Assembly (NCBI RefSeq): GCF_032884065.1
Contig: NC_088868.1
Span: forward strand, 928,001 to 992,000
From: Artemia franciscana
Lineage: Eukaryota; Arthropoda; Branchiopoda; Anostraca; Artemiidae
DNA: 64,000 bases
Reading direction: 5' to 3'
The position numbers were made by a program, and so were the translations under genes. Numbering within the stretch: the stretch's first letter is position 1; every line of letters begins with the position of its first letter. Positions 10,893-22,307 of the stretch are shown here, piece by piece. A model generated the notes under the pieces. That model made no database searches and had not been told where the DNA came from. It worked only from the letters and a program-made list of their open reading frames with translations.

Positions 10893-12305
10893 GGAATAAT
10901 AATGCATTGCACTGCATTTCTTATTCATTTCTTTGTTAGTGGCTGGATTCATCAATTTAATATTAAAGTGATAGCCGTCGGCTCCATCCCAAAAAATGAT
11001 AGGATATTGTAGGGCATCGTAGCATCGATGAGTTTCAGCAATTCTTAACAAATGAGCGTTTCGCTTATGTAGAATAATATCTCGAGGTAAAAACTGATCA
11101 CCGACCATAACGATTGCCACTTCGTCGATATTCGGAGCATTGTATCTACGCACATGTTGGCCAGGAGGCGTTTTGTCAGCGGAAATAACAATTTTATGAG
11201 TATCAGTAGGCATCAAATCGATGGCTGTTTTGAACAGACGCACTAACTTATTATTTTCGTGGAAAAGATGTTGCAATTGGGAAACGATTGTCCTTTCAAC
11301 GTTGGGAGAAATTTCGCAACGTGCATTCAATTCAGAATTTCTATCACTGATGAAGTACAATTGTAAAAATTTATGATTCTCGCCTGAGAATGGTAGAAGG
11401 GACCCTGCTTTATGATAAATTTGCCCTTTTACTTTGAAAGTAGACATAAATTGATCTGGATTTTCGATTTGGGCTCCAAACGACGTCATTTGGAAACATG
11501 AGTTGTATTGTCTGATTTTTGACAAAAAACGCTTAGATTCTGACGTAGTTCCAGTAAGGAAAGTCTTCAGTGGCTCTGGTGGTGCAGCCAATAGAGGAAG
11601 TTTAACTTTTCCTGAGGCGCAACACATTCCCATTGTTTCACCATTGAATTTCAAGGCCTTGCAATAGGGACAAATTTTAGACATTGTCCCGATTTGAACA
11701 CATCTACTCAAGCTATAATCATCGACTGGGTTGTACCTGAATGCCAGGCGATAACTTTCAGATTGCTCTGATTCCTCGGCACGCTTTCTTTTCTTACTTT
11801 CTCTATCAGCAGCAAGCCTGTTTCCCTGCTGGTCTTTTGATTCCTCGGCACGCCTTCTTTTTTCACTTTCTCTTTTAGCAGCAAGTCTGCTTCTGCGTTG
11901 CTCTGGTAGTTCCTCGGCATGCTTTCTGTTCTTTCTTTCTCTATCAGCAGCAAGCCTGTTTCCCTGCTGGTCTTTTGATTCCTCGGCACGCCTTCTTTTT
12001 TCACTTTCTCTTTTAGCAGCAAGTCTGCTTCTGCGTTGCTCTGGTAGTTCCTCGGCATGCTTTCTGTTCTTTCTTTCTCTATCAGCAGCAAGCCTGTTTC
12101 CCTGCTGGTCTTTTGATTCCTCGGCACGCCTTCTTTTTTCCTCGGCACGCCTTCTTTTTTCACTTTCTCTTTTAGCAGCAAGTCTGCTTTCGCGTTGCTC
12201 TGGTAGTTCCTCGGCACGCTTTCTTTTCTGACTTTCTCTATCAGCAGCAAGTTTTTTGGCATAGACTCTTTGAGCATCTTCATCAGTCATTGTAAACTTA
12301 AACAT
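10893..12305 (-). CDS. Helitron replication protein, N-terminal part only
   Basis: The predicted protein is 471 residues. Residues about 16-190 are highly charged repeats; a 46-residue unit (two 23-residue halves such as RLAAKRESEKRRRAEE) recurs almost exactly. This type of Arg/Glu repeat precedes many Helitron proteins. From about residue 209 a CPYCKALKF...MCCASGK cysteine motif and the Helitron-like N domain follow (LQLYFISDRNSELNARCE, PRDIILHK, YDALQYPIIF). The frame then stops at TAG (10890-10892), just after HYYS, where the HUH nuclease and the helicase should follow. It probably cannot catalyse rolling-circle transposition by itself. The start ATG is preceded by about 150 bp of Helitron 5' sequence. 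Confidence 0.78.
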
Positions 12306-12346
12306 TAATAGAATTCTACGCGAACATATGTCTTATATAACTTGAA

Positions 12347-12412
12347 TGACGTCACCTTCAAAGCAAAAATGATGGCAACTAATTTCATGACGTCAGCCGA
12401 AACATGACGTCA
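12347..12412. promoter_or_regulatory. Three TGACGTCA palindromes in Helitron B 5' end
   Basis: Perfect copies at 12347-12354, 12388-12395 and 12405-12412, between the element end and the ATG of its protein. They would be in a position to drive the element's transcription. Confidence 0.5.
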
Positions 12413-12452
12413 CCTGATCCACGATCCACAGACAACTTATTTTTATATATAT

Positions 12453-12455
<3 letters not shown>

Positions 12456-12538
<83 letters not shown>
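12456..12538. repeat. (TA)n microsatellite
   Basis: About 80 bp of TA flanking the 5' end of Helitron B. Confidence 0.97.
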
Positions 12539-12540
<2 letters not shown>

Positions 12541-14984
12541 GATTTACATCAATGAAAATATGAAAAAGGCAGAAAATTATATTCCGCAATAAACCTGATG
12601 CTTGAACTCATTTTTAGGTTTAAATCTTAGATACTTCAATGTTTTGACTTTGTGAACCCCCTCCCCAAGAAACAAAATCATCAGTTAATTTATCAACTGA
12701 ATGATTTAAAATTTTATTGATTTATCATAAAAAACAGATCAATGATTTTATGTATTCAGCACCGCACATAGAACTAGTCCCTAGGGGAAAATCAGATGTT
12801 TTCCTGGTTGTAGATTGATCAAAACAAAACAAGAAAGAGATGAGCAGGTCCAAATATTTCGCTCCAACTCACGGGAAGAATGTCACCAACTAGTTATAGT
12901 TTATTCTTAGTAAGTAAATTATCATTTCTAAAACTGTTTCAGTTTGGAAATCCCATGGCTATAAGTTTACTTTAAATATTTATTGTTTGGCAAAAAACAA
13001 TGTCGCAAGCAAATAAATAGAATAATCTTCTACTCTTACCCATGTAGTTTTGTACTGAACCCTGTTCAGGTTGTACCCTGAACAACCATAAAAAAATTTC
13101 AGGATCATCCAAAACTTACTATTGTCGTGTTTTCACATTTTTTTAAACACATAAACACACTTAGCTGAATTGAAAATTTTATTTGTAAGTTTCCAAACCA
13201 CTATCTCATGGATTTGACCTATAATCAAACGGCAGAACGATCATTGGTGAGAGCTGTTGACGGTTACAGAACTGAATACTTTGGTAACTACACGGTATTT
13301 GATATACTTTCTTTGCTGCATAGCTCGGGTTTTATCTCATGGGAATTATTATATTGGTTGAAGTCACCAAATTGAGGTACACGGTTAAAGCATCAAAACG
13401 AAAGCTTAGCAAAAGCGTTAAATTCTAATGGTAGCTAAGCAATCTTTGATTCACCTTTAAGCAACTTCATTTTCGATAATCGAGGTCATTCCGTTTTATT
13501 TGACAAAACAATCCTAATTAGCAATTACCTAGAAATCCAACAAATTGTCCGCGAAGCACCTGATTTAAACAGCAATACATCCCTATATAGAGCCTTGGGT
13601 AAGTACACAATCAACCGTATATACACAAAATTAATTATGGAAAATAATTTAATACAGAGTAAATTAAAATTAGGAGTCAATAAAAGTGAATCCCCTGACA
13701 AAAAATGCAAGATTAGCAGCACAAAGGGCAAATATTGCAATAAGTAATTAAAGCTTGAATGAACTTTTTTGTTTTCTCAGTCTTGGCTGAACCCATGTAA
13801 TATGAGGTAGCCTAGACTCTTTAAAAACTTTATTGTATGGTTTTAGTTTGAAAATTTGTTTTATTGCGGTATGATTTTACCGCATAGAACAATCTATGCG
13901 GATATTTCACTTAAGATATAGCTGAAATATCTACATAGGTTGCTCTACCGTGCAATCCACTGTACACAAATTTAAAAAAAGTGCAAAAAAAGCTTTAAAA
14001 AACTCATCAAAATGTGTTTCTATATGTTTTCAATTACATTTTTGCGAGTCAGACAAACACTCTGAAGGGTGCGAGTTCAAGCCCCCCTATCCCTCCCCTG
14101 AATACGGCCTTGGCTGCAGATATCATATTTTAAAGGCCAGAATGGAGCAATTTGAGAACGTAAAGTGTGCAGGGTTGCATTTTTACAAAAGTTTGACAAA
14201 AAATTTTACACAAATTTCCTCATTATCTTCTATTGATAGGTAGATAGATAGGTGTATTTCAAAAACCCGTGGGCCATATACACAATTATCTTCTATTGTT
14301 TGACGGATAGGGAGTCATTAGATAAGAAGTCTGATTTAGAATGATGAAAATCTTGCTTAAAATTGTATGGAATTGAAAATTTCGCACATTTGAATCTTCC
14401 ATGAGAGAAAGAGGATAGATCGTCCTTAGGGGTTAGATAGAGATGGAGTAGCTATAGCTAGGATGTAGAGATGGGGAAGGCCGACGTGGGAGCTCCTCCT
14501 ATTGACTTATGGCAGCTTTTACTTCAATTTTACGAAACTATAAAGGACAAAATAAAAGGTTGTCAAAATATTGCCCCTCTCCAAAAGTCTTTAAGATTCT
14601 CTACTGCTGCTTTTAGCAAATAAATCATCGTAAATAGGATGTGGAGATGAGGATCACAAATAATTAGCCAAAACTAATTATTGTTTTTACTGCGTCGTAT
14701 TTAGAATTCTTGTGTCTTAACTAATAATTGCCACTTTAATCGTTTTTTCTCTATTACACTACCAATTCTCTGTTGACCTCAAAACCTCTTCTATTTCTTG
14801 TTTTACAGAAATATCAGAATAAATTAGAAATTATACTGAGGAGAAAGGAGTGATTTAAGAATAATATTTGAACTACCAAGGTCACAAAAATACATATATA
14901 TTGGGAACCCATTTTGAACTTATCTTAAGTTTATTATAAGTTTTTTTAAACTTTAAGTTATCTTAAGTTTTTTCAACTGAAATT
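12539..14984 (+). other. NAE1 intron, no recognised gene
   Basis: Mostly unique AT-rich sequence. An ATG-less plus-strand frame is open at 13439-13747 (contains EIQQIVREAPDLN and KYTINRIYTKL); its length is within chance for this base composition and I do not recognise it. A GATAGGTAGATAGATAGG stretch at about 14236-14253 next to a conserved block (to ~14290) looks like the tail of a minus-strand LINE. A TACCGCATAGA/TCTATGCGG inverted motif lies near 13880-13900. Confidence 0.45.
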
Positions 14985-15420
14985 ATGGAGCAACATTACA
15001 ACTTAAATCAAACAGAAATTATTACGTATATGAAGGGGTACGCCCCCTCATCCATACCTCACTCTTTACGCTAAAGTTCAAATTTTGTTCCAATTCGCTA
15101 AGAACGACCCCTGAATCACAAAGGCAGTTTAATTAGAATAAGTAGCTCTTTTGAAAGTTTAGCGTAAGAGCGAACTTTTTGAAACTTTAGCGTAAAGAGT
15201 GAAGTATTGAATGGGGGGCGAACCCCCTCATACAGGTAATAATTTATGTTTACTGTAAATATGAATTTTGCTCCTTACTTTCATTTGAAAAAAACTTTTT
15301 AAAATTAATTTCTTATTGCTCTTTTTTTTTAATAATGCTGGAAATTTTTGTCCCCTTTATGGAAAATTCCCTTTCGTCATGAAAAACTCCTCCATGGAAA
15401 GGTCCTCCCAAACGCAAAGC
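14985..15420 (+). repeat. Fold-back family, partial copy
   Basis: It carries the family's marks: CTCTTTACGCTAAAGTT and its reversed partner TTTAGCGTAAAGAGTGA, paired CCCCCTCAT blocks, and GCTCCTTACTTTCA before a run of A's. The terminal palindrome is missing. Confidence 0.7.
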
Positions 15421-16254
15421 TTTTCATATGGGTGATTTGGGAATTTTGAGTAGCTGGGAGCTTTTTCGGAAGGAAGGGAATTTTTTTGTAAGTAGAGGAA
15501 CTTTGGATAGATTAAAATGAGTTTTCGTTCGATTGGTGAATTTTCACCGTGTAAGGGGTGGCCCGTACGAAAGAGCACCCTAAATGCGGATTGACACTTT
15601 TTGATATTGGTTGTAGTATGCTCCGAAATTATTCGTATTTAGTAATTAAGTGGCCAAACTTCGGAATTAATTGACAAGGTAATTATTCCTAATTGTATTT
15701 GTTTTTTAAGTGTAGGTAGCACATTCACAAATTAAAAAGATATTTATATTAAAGATTTTATTACCACTGAGTGGAGAGGAGGCTGGATTAAAAAAAAAAG
15801 GCAAAAAAGGGAAGCTCTAAGCCTTCCTAAACTGTTCGGTGCCATAAGTTCTTGGCTTTTTTTGCCGATTTTCCACTTATGTTCTTTCTTTTTTTAATTT
15901 GGCACCCAGTATTACCAAAAACTGCTCAACTGCATGTGGAGGTCTATTAATTACAGATTGGATTCTCGATTTTGTTATAATATATCTGATTGTGTAAGTT
16001 TCTACTTTACCAGTTTCAGTCACTTTTTTTACTTTTACTTTATTTTTTTTTTTACTTTTTTTTAAGTTTATTACTTTTTCGTTGTTAATACTCATTTTTG
16101 AAGCAGTTTTGTATAAAAATGATCCTGTGATGCAAAGAGCGGAGATAATTTTAGTAAGCAAATAAAAATTGACACAAATAAAGAAAAGGATATTCAAACG
16201 AAAGTAAAGAATTATGTTAAATTTTTAAATGAACAGAAATTGTCATGAACATAT
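15421..16254 (-). other. Intronic sequence with one unidentified minus-strand ORF
   Basis: A minus-strand frame at 15877-16197 could encode 106 residues. It has a hydrophobic N-terminus, a Lys-rich middle (LKKSKKKNKVKVKK) and a C-terminus containing SRIQSVINRPPHAVEQFL. I see no family and no splice support. It could be chance, since the Lys-rich part is a T-tract on the other strand. Confidence 0.25.
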
Positions 16255-16435
16255 AGCGACACATATCTCCTACAAGGCCGTATCCAGGGGGGCTAGGGGC
16301 TTGACCCCCCCCTCTCCCCTGAAATTTTTGTCCGATTCGTAAAAACGTCACAAAAATGAACATAAACAGATTTTAGATGCGTTTTTATAAAGTTCCCCCC
16401 CCCCTAAAAAATCCTGGATATGACCCTGATTTCCT
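16255..16435. repeat. MITE-like short element with imperfect inverted ends
   Basis: GCCGTATCCAGG near the left end and CCTGGATATGACCC near the right end are inverted to each other; inside are C-runs. Similar phrases (GGCCATATCCAGGG) occur at 17723-17737 and 17840-17850, suggesting a dispersed family. Confidence 0.5.
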
Positions 16436-18585
16436 GTAAATATTATTTTCAAAATATTTTCATACGGAAGTTAAGCTTTGGTGTATAGAATTGCTTTAGT
16501 GTAAATGGCTGGAAATGCCCCTGAAGTAGACCACTCACAATATGGGCGGATGTCATCCGTGGTCGACTTACTACCAAGAACATTGACCCCGATGAAGTTC
16601 TAACCCTCGCATACTAACGGCGCTGACGTTTGGTTCCCTCCACACTTGCGACGTTGCTGAGTAAGATCTTTAAGTAAAATATAATTGAGGTTGATTTAGG
16701 ATAAATATATTCTAGAGAACCTTGAATAGGATATAAAAAAATGAACTTAAATTAAGTAAAAATAGTTTTTTAATGAAAGTAAAGAATGAAGTTAAAGCTC
16801 AAATTGGACTAATATTGTACTATATGGGAGCCAATCCCTAATGGGGGAAAATTTCCCCGCTGTTTTTTTCAAGTTTTACCATACTGCAGATATTAATTTT
16901 CCTGCCCATAAAGCATGAATGAAACTCTGGTATAAATATCGAATGCTTTTTGGAATGGTTGTTTCCCTCACCCTATGCCTCATAGAATGCCGATGTTCTT
17001 TTTCTTATGTGTTCTGTTAAATAGAAAAGAGTTTGGAGAGTCATTGAACTCTTGTTGTTAATATATCTTAAGATTTGTCCCAGTGCCAAAGCAATCAATC
17101 ACCTTATTTGACCAGTATTCAAGAATTGGGCTCTAGATTTATTTAATCATTGGGCAGCAAAAAATCTACCTCAAAATATTTTGTCTTGAACATGTAGCTA
17201 GACAGAATCATGTTCAGAATAATATTGTGCTGCTGCTGGCAACACTGGCAAGCGGGGTCCTACTTATTTAGTATAGCCAAATGAATGGCTGCTTTTAGGA
17301 GCCACTGCTACTTAACTTGAAATATTTGCGCATAACTAGAAATATTCGGAAATGTAAATTTATAAGCATGCTGTATTTTATTTATAAGCATACATAGTAT
17401 TAATACTTGAACTATACTAATACTTATACTTATACTAATACTTATTATATTATATAATATTTTATTATATATATATATATAATATAATATTATATAATAC
17501 TTATACTTATACTAAACATACTAATACTGAAACTATAAATTTATAAGCATACTTAATTTATGAATTTCAAGCTATGGGTATTTTAACCTATAATGGCTTT
17601 CTTAACGTTATGAAACAGCACTAATGCTTTATCTACCCAAATATAATATTTTGAACTGTATAGGTCTCCTCTGTTTTCCAAATATGGTGTGTAAATCGAT
17701 ATTAAATCGAGCTCCTATACAGGGCCATATCCAGGGTTCATTTTGCAACAGCACCATTGCTATATCTACTCAAACGCAACTGTATCGGTCTCCCCTCCCC
17801 TCTCAAAATTTAGTTCGTACTGTTAAATTAAGCCTCTATACAGGGTTATATCCGGGATTTTGTTTGGTGTGGGGATTATAACAGGAAAAAAAAATGAAGA
17901 AAACGGGGTTTACCTCCCATGGTCTGACATAAGATTTATTTACCTGCATTTTTAATACCAATTCACGAGTCGGAGAAATATTTATTATTTTTTTTTCTGA
18001 AGGAATAGTTTTTTTGCCAACATTTGAACACCCACCGGGGGGGGGGGGCTCTTCCTCTTGGTATGGCCCTGGTTCTATATAAAACTGTTTATAACGAATA
18101 TATAGATATATATTATATAACGTTATATAGATATAATGCTATATTCGTTATAGAATGTATAACGAAATATAGAAAATATTTTCAGTTTCACTCCTAAAGG
18201 TCTTATTTCATATTTTTAACTTCTGAGATAATTGCCAAAAACCCGTTTGCTAAGTTGTTCTCAAAGGGTTGATTGGTAAGTCAATGCATCTTCAGTCGCT
18301 TGTTGATCCTCCTAATCTACAAGGACATGTGATCTTCCTTTTAAATAGCATAGCAACTCGTTTTTGGAACTATCTCAGAAGTGTGAAAATGTCAGTTATG
18401 ACCTTAAAGTTTGATATATGATATATCACAATGATGCTATGATATATGGATCTATGTGGGATAAGGTAAAATTAAGAGTTAGTCAGAAGCCCAAGCATGC
18501 CAAAACACTGAATTAAACGTGACTCAGGTACTTTTCCTACCCAGGTCTGCTGTAAGTGCTTACCAATACTTGCTATATTTTTTAG
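16436..18585 (+). other. NAE1 intron, no gene recognised
   Basis: Only short repeats: an alternating ACTTATACTAAT/TATAATATT palindromic stretch at 17395-17530, fragments of the CATATCCAGGG family at 17715-17880 and 18060, and a TATAGATATA palindrome cluster at 18100-18175. Confidence 0.5.
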
Positions 18586-18706
18586 TGTGTTCTCGTCCGC
18601 CTCTTGTCTGAATGGGGTCTAAGCTCAGTATCTATCAAAGATGAATATATACACGAATTTTGCCGTTATGGAGCGTCTGAAATTCATTCAGTAGCTGCCT
18701 TTGTTG
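18586..18706 (+). CDS. NAE1: NAE1 internal exon
   Basis: The acceptor is TATATTTTTTAG at 18585. The exon starts in phase 0 with Cys and continues [13 protein letters not shown], then [18 protein letters not shown] and VAAFV. The [17 protein letters not shown] block is a hallmark of NAE1 (human [18 protein letters not shown]). It joins directly to the LK end of the previous exon, reproducing the family's LKSCL-type junction. The donor is G|GTAAGA, leaving phase 1. The length is 121 bp. Longer open frames here are shadows. A 57-bp copy of this exon's 3' end lies 440 bp downstream. Confidence 0.93.
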
Positions 18707-18723
18707 GTAAGATCCATGTTCGT

Positions 18724-18785
18724 TTTGAGATTTAATGCTGTTCCTTACTTTCAGTTGAAAAAAACTTTTTTTTTCAATTAACATA

Positions 18786-18865
<80 letters not shown>

Positions 18866-18866
18866 A
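18724..18866. repeat. Fold-back family scrap plus (TA)n
   Basis: The family end TTCCTTACTTTCAGTTGAAA with a T-run at 18732-18780 is followed by about 78 bp of TA (18788-18866). Confidence 0.8.
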
Positions 18867-19099
18867 AATAATGTAAGAAATTTCCTATGTTCACTTTGAT
18901 AATAATCCTTAAAATAAAATTTAAACCGTTGATACTCCATGTATACTTTTATGTTTCAATTTGCTTTTTATTAGAATATCTTAAATAAAATAAATGTATA
19001 AATAAAATGGAACCATATTATATTTAGAAAAATTTTTGGTTGCTAATCAAGTAATGATAAATAATAACTCGGAGAAATGGACGGAGAAATAACATGGTA

Positions 19100-19157
19100 A
19101 ATTTTGCCGCTATGGAGCGTCTGAAATTCATTCAGTAGCTCCCTTTGTTGGTAAGAT
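19100..19157 (+). pseudogene. Partial duplicate of the preceding NAE1 exon (3' end + donor)
   Basis: About 57 bp match 18657-18713 with two mismatches, including the last 50 bp of coding sequence and the GTAAGAT donor. One mismatch is silent (Arg CGT to CGC) and one would change Ala to Pro. No acceptor-like tract precedes it, so it is probably not spliced in. Confidence 0.9.
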
Positions 19158-19465
19158 GCAATAGTTGCTTAATTTCTCATATTTGTGTTTTAAAATAAGC
19201 CAATCGGTTTGTGGCAACAAACTGTGTGTTAAAAGCGATCTGTGCAAAAAATTTCCGAAATCCTAAAAAACGGGATTTTGGAAACAATATGTGCGAAAAA
19301 TGTACGAAATATGTACGAAAATATGTACAATATATACGAAGTATGTACGATATACGAAAAAAGGTAAGCCGTGCAAAAAGTGGGGTAGCGAAGTAGCAAT
19401 GTAATTTAGCAGTTTTCAAATTTGTTGGCAGATTTTGTCTGAAAATGCCATTTTTCACATATAAA

Positions 19466-19840
19466 AATAGTTTTGAGTACCCGGATGACTGACCGTATTT
19501 CAAACAGTAGGTTGTACGAAAAATGTGGTTCAATCCCGCTTTCTAAGGCTATAGTGAAAGAAAGGTTGAGATGGCTAGGCCATGGTCTGCGGATGAAGGA
19601 TGACAGATTCCCGAAGATTGTCCTTTTTGGCCAACCAACTGGGGCTACACGGAAAGTAGGTTGTCCTCGTCTGGGGTGGGAGTATGTCATAAATAAAGAT
19701 TTAAAAGAAATGGGAACATTTGGGAAGGTGTAAAGAGGGAGGCTTTGGATAGATTAGGTTGGAGAAGGAGCATGCGTAGCTATGTTGGCCTCAGGCGGCT
19801 TGGTGCTGCTGTGAGTTATTAGTAGCAGTACTAGTAGTAG
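19466..19840 (+). mobile_element. 5'-truncated RTE-like LINE, 3' end with TAG-rich tail
   Basis: One frame (19473-19733) encodes RMTDRISNSRLYEKCGS, RLRWLGHGLRMKDDRFPK and RLGWEYVINKDLKEM, the typical C-terminus of a LINE family common in invertebrate genomes. A stop interrupts at about 19731, followed by LDRLGWRRSMRSYVGLRRL and a degenerate TAG repeat tail. Other copies lie on the minus strand at 23640-25140, 32826-33860 and 42425-42665. Confidence 0.85.
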
Positions 19841-20984
19841 TTTTGCTCAAAGATAACCTGTCACAACACAAGTTGTGCTGCTAAAGTGTCGACAGCTTTT
19901 GGATTTTTGTTGAATCCTGCTATTGGCAGCTTTTCGATTTTAATGGCAAACTTTTCCCATGTCTGTATATGGTTATATAGTATACCATTTACACACACTT
20001 TTCCTTACAAATTATAAGGATACTCTTACGGATCCGTATTTATTTTTTGGATATTGAGGTTCCACCAAAGGTCGTAAAATATGAAGAGAAACTTCATTAA
20101 ATGGAAATTATGTATTCTTGTTCCATTTTAAACCCTTCCTAGGGTTATTTTTTTATAATTATTTTTATAATAAGCAAATGCACAATATGTGCCGCAAAGA
20201 AAAGGCCTTTCAGTTTAAAAAGCGTCGAATCACCTAAAATTAAAATTCACAGCTACTAAGGGAAGATAACTAGTTTATGACGAATTTGGTTCCAAATGTA
20301 TTATAAAATCTGTGTTAAATGCAAATAATAGTTTTAAAGCTTTATTCTATGGTAGACATTCGTGTAGTATCATACAAATACATACTATCCTCTAAGAGGG
20401 GGGGGGGGAGTTATTTTACGATGTGTTTCTGAGGCTTTAAAAAACTTTTTTTTTCAAGGCTTTGATATACGAGACTCTGGAGTGGAATAGTCCACCCCCT
20501 TTTATTTTGCTTTCAAGTCCTCAGTGCATTTCCCTTTATTGCTTAGAGAATTTTATTTATGAATGGTGCGAGTTTTACCATCTCAAAAACAGATTCTAGT
20601 TAATATGTTTTTGAACATAGAAGTTTGGGGGGTCATTAAAAGATCTTTGGGGAGAGGGTCATTGTAAGGCTCATTTTTCTCGAAAAATCATTTAATAATG
20701 GTGTAAACAGCCAAAACATTGGGCTAAAGGTTCTATATAACTACACTATAAAAACTATAAAAATACATTACATTATAAAAATACAACAATAAATAGAGTG
20801 AAAATACTAAATATGCTATAAAATACACTACACAACGAAAATACGACAATAAAATATGGTTAATATAATTGCTTTATTATAATTTTGATTAAAAAGGAGC
20901 CTAATTGCTCATCTCTTTTCTTTCTATTTTTTTTTCAGTCTCTTGCCTAAAAAACAAGCCTGAAAAAAACTGCATTGGTTGTGC
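19841..20984 (+). other. NAE1 intron, no gene recognised
   Basis: Unremarkable sequence with a G10 run at 20400 and a small TACACTATAAAAA repeat cluster at 20740-20860. Confidence 0.5.
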
Positions 20985-22307
20985 ATTTTGTTGAAAAAAA
21001 ACTGTGCATTAGTTGTTGTACAGCCAAGAAATTACTACATGCCGCAACGCTGTCAAAGAAAGATTGCAAAGCTTATGATATGTTTATCGAATTCGATTTT
21101 GTTATGCGGCCCAAGAAAGATAACATGAATTGCCATTTAGTCTGAGATAAATTAATTTTTCAATACCCTAATTAACATATACTAGCCCTCAAATAGAGGT
21201 GTTTTGTAGGAGGTTGAGCAGTCCAAGAAATTTGTGCAAGTTGCAATACAGCCTACGAAAGATTCCACGAAACGTGGTTTTTATTGTAATAAAACTTTTT
21301 TAGTACCCTAATCAACACATGGTATCGCTCAAACTGAGTTTTTTTAGGAGGTTGTGCAGCCCAGTAAATTTGTGCATGTCGCAATGCAGCCTAAGAAAGC
21401 ACAAAAACGGTTTTTCTTGTATTAAAATTTTTTAGTACCCTAAATAACAGATACTATCGCTCAAACTGAGTTGCCTTTTAGGAGGTTGTGCAGTCCAAGA
21501 AATTTGTGCAAGTTGCAATGCAGCCTACGAAAGATTGCACAAAACGTGGTTTTTATTGTAATAAAACTTTTTTAGTACCCTAATTAACACATGGTATTGC
21601 TCAAACTGAGTTTTTTTTAGGAGGTTGTGCAGCCCATTAAATTTGTGCCAGTCGCAATGCAGCCTAAGAAAGATCGCACAAAAACGGTTTTTCTTGTATT
21701 AAAAATTTTTAGTACCCTAAGTAACAGATACTATCGCTCAAACTAAGTTGCCTTTTAGGAGGTTGTGCAGCCCAAGAAATTTGTGCATGTCGCAATGCAG
21801 CCTAAGAAAGATCGCACAAAAACGGTTTTTCTTGTATTAAAACTTTTTAGTACCCTAAATAACAGATACTATCGCTCAAACTGAGTTGCCTTTTAGGAGG
21901 TTGTGCAGCCCAAGAAATTTGTCCATGTTGCAATGCAGCCTAAGAAAGATCGCACAGAAGTGGTTTTTCTTGTATTAAAACTTTTTAGTACCCCAAATAA
22001 CACATACTATTGCTCAAACTGAGTTGTCTTTTAGGAGGTTGTGCAGCCCAAGAAATTTGTGCATGTCGCAATGCAGCTAAGCAAGATCGCTCAAAAAATG
22101 GTTTTTCTTGTAATAAAACTTTTTAGTACCTTAATTAACACACACTATTGCTCAAACTGACTTGTCTTTTAGGAGGTTGTGCAGCCTAAGAAATCTGTGC
22201 ATGTCACAATGCAGCCTAAGAAAGATCGCACAAAATGTGGTTTTTCTTGTATTATTACCCTAAATAACACATAGGCCTACTATCGCTCAAACTGAGTTGT
22301 CTTTTAG
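20985..22307 (+). repeat. ~138-bp tandem array built on the NAE1 terminal-exon boundary
   Basis: Eight clear units precede the real exon. Their acceptor-like TTTTAG|G junctions are at 21210, 21348, 21482, 21621, 21759, 21897, 22035 and 22173, then the true exon at 22308; spacing is 134-139 bp. A more decayed unit lies near 21010. Each unit carries AGGAGGTTGTGCAGCCCAAG-like sequence, equal to the first ~20 bases of the NAE1 last exon, then CAATGCAGCCTAAG, a GGTTTTTCTTGTATTAAAAC block, TTTTAGTACCCTAA and ATCGCTCAAACTGAGTTG. Units 1 and 3 resemble each other, as do 2 and 4, hinting at a dimeric higher-order repeat. Confidence 0.95.

Larger units (their letters stand above)
9754..12455 (-). mobile_element. 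Helitron B (composite), canonical ends, internal deletion
   Basis: On the minus strand it begins with TC at 12455-12454 (TCTATATATATAAAAATAAG) and ends with CTAG at 9757-9754, preceded by the two GC hairpins (about 9761-9815). The flanking bases are A before TC and T after CTAG, the A|T target expected for Helitrons. Inside, from the 5' end, lie three TGACGTCA boxes, the N-terminal part of the replication protein, a helicase C-terminal fragment, a second copy of that fragment and a third short copy near the 3' end. The HUH nuclease and the helicase Walker motifs are missing, so it is non-autonomous. Its 3' end touches the 5' end of Helitron A. Confidence 0.85.

Noticed and set aside
11708-12283. 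191-codon repetitive minus-strand frame
   Set aside because: Alternative frame of the repeated Arg/Glu region of the Helitron protein.
20985-22307. Possible CRISPR array or tandem gene family
   Set aside because: Units are contiguous satellite copies; the only coding match is the first ~20 bases of the NAE1 exon.
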